From DASRDB01 sp035652815 (GTDB lineage Bacteria > Chloroflexota > Ktedonobacteria > Ktedonobacterales > Ktedonobacteraceae), in assembly GCA_035652815.1 (NCBI GenBank), contig DASRDB010000019.1:496001-560000 (forward strand): 64,000 nucleotides of DNA, in the 5' to 3' direction. Below are positions 60,531 through 64,000 of this stretch, piece after piece. Position 1 is the stretch's first letter. Every line of letters begins with the position of its first letter. The notes below the pieces were generated by a model. The model was not told the DNA's origin and ran no database searches. It worked only from the letters and a program-made list of their open reading frames with translations. The translations under genes were made by a program, and so were the position numbers.

Positions 60531-61922
60531 TTATGATGGCTCGGAATGTGTTCTAACGAAAACCCATGCCGCTACTAACGCGAACGCGAGGACTCCTCCG
60601 GCGATTCCAAAGGCCAGATGCATGCCTGCGACGAACGTCTGCTGATTGCCTACCAGCGTACCCAGAATCGCAACTCCTATGACCCCGCCCACTTGCCTGC
60701 TCACATTCAACATGCCCGATGCGACCCCTGATTGCGTTCTGGGCGCATGCGAAATCGCTGCCTCGGTCATGGCAGGTAAGACCGAAGCCAGCCCGAATCC
60801 CAGCACAGCAATGATACAGGCTAAAAGTAGATAGCTGGTGTGCATATCAACCATCATAAACCCAAAGCAGGCCAGAGCGCTGAGGATCAGACCAATGACC
60901 ATCAAGCGTTTGGCCCCGAGGCGAGGCATGAACCCGCCAGAGAGCGAGGTCGCCAGCAGGGCACAACCAAATGAGGGTAGCAGTGCTACCCCCGTCAGCG
61001 AGGGCGAATAGTGCTTCACCTCTTGCAGGAACAGGCTGATGACAAAAATGAAGCCCGTGAACGTAAAGGTCTGGCACAGGGCAACGAAGTTCGTGGCAGA
61101 GAAGGTTTTTTCTCGAAACAGTGCCAGGGGAAGCATCGGTTGGCTGGTGGTCTTTTCTCTCCACAGCAACAACAGGAAGAAGAGTAGACTGCCTGCATAG
61201 GCTGCCAGAATCAACGGAGACAGCATGCCCAGGCTGTTGCTTTCAATCAATGCAAAGGTCAACAGGCCCAGGGCGAGCATACCTGCCACCTGTCCCGGTA
61301 TATCCAGGCTTCGCCCTCCCTGCGGAGCCGGTGGTGCAATCGAACGGATCGTGAGCAGAAAGCCGAGGATGCCAATGGGCAAATTGATCAGGAAGATGCT
61401 GCGCCACCCAAACGCATTGACGAGTACGCCTCCCAGCAGGGGGCCAGAGAGCGCCCCCATACTGGCGACGGCTGCCCAGACGCCAATCGCCTGCGCTCGT
61501 TTTCGAGCATCCGTATAGATCGTATTGAGGAGCGCGAGCGAATTGGGTACGAGCAGGGCCGCGCCAAGCCCCTGAACGGCTCGAGCAATCTGCAAGACGA
61601 GCAGCGTGGGAGCCAGGCTACACAGGGTGGACGCCAGCGTGAAGAGGGCAAAACCACCCAAAAAAATGGTTCTGCTTCCTCGTCTATCGCCCAGCGCTCC
61701 GCCCGTCAGCAGCAAACTGGCGAAGACAAGGGCATAGCCATCCACAATCCATTGCAGTCCAGTCACATTCGCATTCAGTTGCTCCTTGATGTTGACCAGG
61801 GCCACATTGACGATCGTGACATCGAGGATAGTCATGAAGTAGCCCAGACACAACGCCAGCAGGGGCAGCATCGTCTGTGTTCTTGTCTGTTGAGTTACCT
61901 GTCGAGTTGGTGTCGTAATCAT
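60531..61922 (-). CDS. DHA2 family (EmrB/QacA-like) multidrug exporter
   Basis: About 463 residues with 14 predicted membrane helices. The DHA2 signatures are seen: LDVTIVNVALVNI in helix 1, GDRRGSRTIFLGG (motif A) and the GPLLGGVLVNAFGWRSIFLIN segment. Such exporters use proton flow to expel drugs or toxic organic cations. The start ATG 61922 overlaps the stop of the preceding gene (ATGA), so it is coupled to the CMD-like gene; the open frame further upstream is not used. Confidence 0.9.
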   Translation of the reverse strand: MITTPTRQVTQQTRTQTMLPLLALCLGYFMTILDVTIVNVALVNIKEQLNANVTGLQWIVDGYALVFASLLLTGGALGDRRGSRTIFLGGFALFTLASTLCSLAPTLLVLQIARAVQGLGAALLVPNSLALLNTIYTDARKRAQAIGVWAAVASMGALSGPLLGGVLVNAFGWRSIFLINLPIGILGFLLTIRSIAPPAPQGGRSLDIPGQVAGMLALGLLTFALIESNSLGMLSPLILAAYAGSLLFFLLLLWREKTTSQPMLPLALFREKTFSATNFVALCQTFTFTGFIFVISLFLQEVKHYSPSLTGVALLPSFGCALLATSLSGGFMPRLGAKRLMVIGLILSALACFGFMMVDMHTSYLLLACIIAVLGFGLASVLPAMTEAAISHAPRTQSGVASGMLNVSRQVGGVIGVAILGTLVGNQQTFVAGMHLAFGIAGGVLAFALVAAWVFVRTHSEPS

Positions 61923-62251
61923 TCGCTTTCGGCCAGTACCTCCATAGCGATATTGACTGCTGTCATCGCGCTTGGCCATCCGGCATAGAAAGCCAGGTGT
62001 GTGAACACCTCCGCAAGTTCCTCTTTGCTAATCCCATTCTCTCTGGCGCGAGCAATGTGAAAAGGTAGTTCGTTGATGCGATACAGCGCGACGAGGGTCG
62101 CAACCGTAATCAAGCTTCGGTCACGCTTGGAGAGACCCGGACGTTCCCAGATATCACCGAAGAGTACCTGTTCGTTCAGTTCCATTAACTTCGGTGCAAA
62201 GTCTTTTCTCTTCTGCATCAATTCTTCTCTGGTAGGCTGTTCTTGAGGCAT
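61919..62251 (-). CDS. Carboxymuconolactone decarboxylase (CMD)-like protein
   Basis: A 110-residue CMD-family helical protein; the segments RSLITVATLVALYRINELPFH and FTHLAFYAGWPSAMTAVNIAM are diagnostic. The CxxC redox pair of AhpD-type members is absent, so a decarboxylase-like or unknown role is more likely. The frame is open to 62356, but ATG 62251, after GGAG, is the natural start. It is the first gene of a two-gene operon with the DHA2 exporter, divergent from AraC. Confidence 0.85.
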   Translation of the reverse strand: MPQEQPTREELMQKRKDFAPKLMELNEQVLFGDIWERPGLSKRDRSLITVATLVALYRINELPFHIARARENGISKEELAEVFTHLAFYAGWPSAMTAVNIAMEVLAESE

Positions 62252-62322
62252 GATTTGTTCTCCATTGGGAAGATATTTCTTAACGACTCTAATTATAGGC
62301 GTGCCCTCGCTGAGGGTGATAG

Positions 62323-62345
62323 AATGATTGTCGAAAATGATTGTC
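62323..62345. promoter_or_regulatory. Direct repeat between CMD/exporter operon and AraC gene
   Basis: AATGATTGTC occurs twice (62323-62332 and 62336-62345), 13 bases apart, in the short region between the divergent CMD and AraC starts. Tandem direct repeats are the usual binding pattern of AraC proteins, so this may be its operator. Confidence 0.45.
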
Positions 62346-62397
62346 TGATTCTGCAAATCTTCAGATGGATGATGGAAAGACTAAAGAAGAGGTTCTT

Positions 62398-63345
62398 ATG
62401 AATGTGATAATGCACCAGTCGGCAGAACGTGAGGTGCAGCGGATGCAAGCTAACCGCGAGGAACTGCTAGAGCGGATCGCGCAGGCCATACCTCAGGATG
62501 GTACCGTCCAGCCACTTCAGGGGCTACATCTGTACCGCCACTCTGTGCCTCTACAGCAGGTGTATAGCGTGGTTGAGCCATCTGTGTGCCTGGTTGCCCA
62601 GGGGAGCAAGGAGTTCCTGCTTGGCGAGAGCCGCTATCGCTACGACCCTTTCCACTATCTGCTGGTGACGGTCGATCTGCCCTATACTGGTCAGGTCCTG
62701 GAAGCCTCACCGGAGCGACCCTTCTTGAGTCTGCGACTGGACCTCACTCCCTCTCTCGTCGGTGAGGTCATGGTGGAGGCGGGCCAAGCATCGCTGCGAG
62801 ATCATGCGGATGCAAGGGCGATATCCGTCAGTCCGGTGGATGGAGACCTGCTAGAAGCTTTCGTGCGAGTCGCCAGACTTCTGGATGCCCCTGACGAAGC
62901 TCGGGTACTTCTGCCGCTGCTCACACGCGAAATTACCTACCGGCTCCTGCGGGGCGAGCAGGGTGTTCGGCTCCGTCACCTGGCCATTCTGGGGGGCTAT
63001 ACCCCTACCATCACTCAGGCTATCGAACGAATCCGTCACGAGTTTGACCAGCCTCTGCGCGTTGAGAGCCTGGCGCGAGAATTGGGCATGAGCGTCTCGG
63101 GTTTGCACCACCACTTCAAGGCTGTCACCGCGCTGAGTCCCCTCCAATTCCAGAAGCGGCTGCGGCTTCTAGAGGCGCGCCGCCTGATGTTGAGTGAAAG
63201 CTTCGACGCGGCCAGTGCGGCCTATCATGTGGGCTACCATGACGCCTCCCACTTCAATCGAGATTACAAAAGCCTCTTTGGTGTCTCCCCGATGCGAGAT
63301 GTACAACGCCTACGGGAAGAGGCGCTGCAAAGTGTTGGCCTGTAA
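62398..63345 (+). CDS. AraC family regulator
   Basis: About 315 residues. The N-terminal half resembles the AraC-type cupin-like arm (SVCLVAQGSKEFLLGE, then LVTVDLPYTGQV); the C-terminal part has two helix-turn-helix motifs, the second in the AAYHVGYHDASHFNRDYKSLFG region. AraC_N-type regulators often control exporter or reductase genes opposite them. The open frame runs to a TTG at 62341, but ATG 62398 behind AAGAGG is natural. It probably regulates the divergent CMD/exporter operon. Confidence 0.9.
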   Translation: MNVIMHQSAEREVQRMQANREELLERIAQAIPQDGTVQPLQGLHLYRHSVPLQQVYSVVEPSVCLVAQGSKEFLLGESRYRYDPFHYLLVTVDLPYTGQVLEASPERPFLSLRLDLTPSLVGEVMVEAGQASLRDHADARAISVSPVDGDLLEAFVRVARLLDAPDEARVLLPLLTREITYRLLRGEQGVRLRHLAILGGYTPTITQAIERIRHEFDQPLRVESLARELGMSVSGLHHHFKAVTALSPLQFQKRLRLLEARRLMLSESFDAASAAYHVGYHDASHFNRDYKSLFGVSPMRDVQRLREEALQSVGL

Positions 63346-63350
63346 AAAAG

Positions 63351-64000
63351 ATGAAACTTCGCCTCTACTGGTCCTATGCCACGCGCTCACTTATGCGAGG
63401 TGGACAGCGTACCGTCCTCGCGCTCTTTTGTGTTGCGGTTGGTGTGCTTGCTATTGTAGCCCTGCAACTGGTTGGCCTCAGTGTAAACTCCGCGCTGCTC
63501 GGCAACATTATTGATGCCAACGGCGGAGATATTCGCGTGAATGCGGATATTGCTCCTTTGCGCCAGGCCGACCTTGCCGTTTTCGACCGGCTCAAACAGC
63601 AGGAGCGCATCACCAACTATGCTACATCCTATGATCCAGGTGGCAGCATCACGCTTCCCTCGGGTGGCGAAGAATCCTTTTCCTTTATCGCCGTTTCGCC
63701 AAATTTCCCTCTGGTTGGTCAAGCGGATTTTCTCGCGCCTTCGAGCAATCTCACCCTGCAAAGTGTAGTGCAGGGCAATTCTGTTGTCATGAGTTCGAGC
63801 GTCTACACCGACCTGGGCGCGCATATCGGCAGTAGGTATATGGTCAAAACGCTGGATGGTCGCCTTGTTCCCATCGTAGTTGCCGCCGAAATTCAGGAAG
63901 ATGGTGTTTTTCGCGGCCCTCAGATTATCGTCTCGCGCAGCTTGCTCGACTCTATTCCAGGCCCGACCGGGGTGAGGGAACCGGCGCAGTACAGCACCGT
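63351..64000 (+). CDS. FtsX/MacB-like ABC permease, 3' end outside window
   Basis: The frame is open from ATG 63351 to the window edge (216 codons). It begins KLRLYWSYATRSLMRGG, then a membrane helix (TVLALFCVAVGVLAIVAL), and an extracytoplasmic segment of more than 130 residues with GGDIRVNADIAPL and PNFPLVG. This fits the MacB periplasmic-core/FtsX permease type that works with an ABC ATPase in lipoprotein or peptide handling. It starts 5 bases after the AraC stop, but the ribosome site is weak, so it may depend on readthrough from AraC. Confidence 0.8.
   Translation, partial: MKLRLYWSYATRSLMRGGQRTVLALFCVAVGVLAIVALQLVGLSVNSALLGNIIDANGGDIRVNADIAPLRQADLAVFDRLKQQERITNYATSYDPGGSITLPSGGEESFSFIAVSPNFPLVGQADFLAPSSNLTLQSVVQGNSVVMSSSVYTDLGAHIGSRYMVKTLDGRLVPIVVAAEIQEDGVFRGPQIIVSRSLLDSIPGPTGVREPAQYST

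Overview
The window reads as a bacterial chromosome with GC somewhat above half. The gene content suggests Chloroflexota, class Ktedonobacteria, or a close relative: AfsR-like STAND regulators with TPR tails, a Ser/Thr kinase with a C-terminal membrane anchor, an R2-like ligand-binding oxidase, a KGG stress protein, IclR/TetR-controlled CoA-ester catabolism, and many long intergenic palindromes. This assignment is inferred from gene families, not from an rRNA; no rRNA, tRNA, IS element or CRISPR array was seen.

Layout. 1-8.6 kb: phospholipase D-like protein (cut by the window edge), DinB-like protein, STAND regulator, succinate-semialdehyde dehydrogenase, GTP cyclohydrolase I (folE) and a divergent HPr-kinase-like ATPase. 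8.6-13.9 kb: a minus-strand operon headed by an IclR regulator, with a YbaK-type deacylase, YqeB, two of the three subunits of a molybdenum hydroxylase (the Mo-binding large subunit is absent) and a KstD-like flavoprotein. 14.2-17.5 kb: CocE/S15 hydrolase and a membrane-anchored Ser/Thr kinase. 17.7-28.5 kb: a plus-strand catabolic island (TetR, acyl-CoA dehydrogenase, Cys-less thiolase-like protein, DUF35 protein, ADP-forming acyl-CoA synthetase, a catalytic/non-catalytic MaoC pair, MFS transporter, R2lox, carboxylesterase). Its layout recalls actinobacterial steroid side-chain degradation and is the most promising candidate for an undescribed pathway here.

28.6-39.2 kb: HEAT-repeat protein, DUF4097-like surface protein, GAF histidine kinase, KGG protein, M23 peptidase, the decayed C-terminus of a DmpA-type peptidase, MurJ (apparently with a non-AUG start), and a GT2 / DUF2064 / radical-SAM operon. 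39.3-45.4 kb: alpha/beta hydrolase, a complete polar amino-acid ABC transporter, a quinone-oxidoreductase-like MDR protein and a HIT protein. 45.6-50.2 kb: Gfo/Idh/MocA oxidoreductase, ThuA-like protein, NUDIX protein and a frameshifted, internally deleted XRE-NACHT ATPase. 50.4-56.2 kb: two small unknown genes, then aminotransferase (PatA-like), lysine-6-dehydrogenase-like protein and aminoaldehyde dehydrogenase (PatD-like), probably degrading lysine and diamines. 56.4-64 kb: DoxX protein, a secreted alkaline-phosphatase-superfamily protein, YqeC, a carboxymuconolactone-decarboxylase-like protein with a DHA2 exporter opposite an AraC regulator, and the start of an FtsX-like permease.

Across the window at least ten long, almost perfect intergenic palindromes occur. 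They fall into two recurrent sequence families plus unique copies. One supplies the stop codon of the kinase gene, one is a 66-bp palindrome with no loop, and one sits inside the amino-acid ABC operon.
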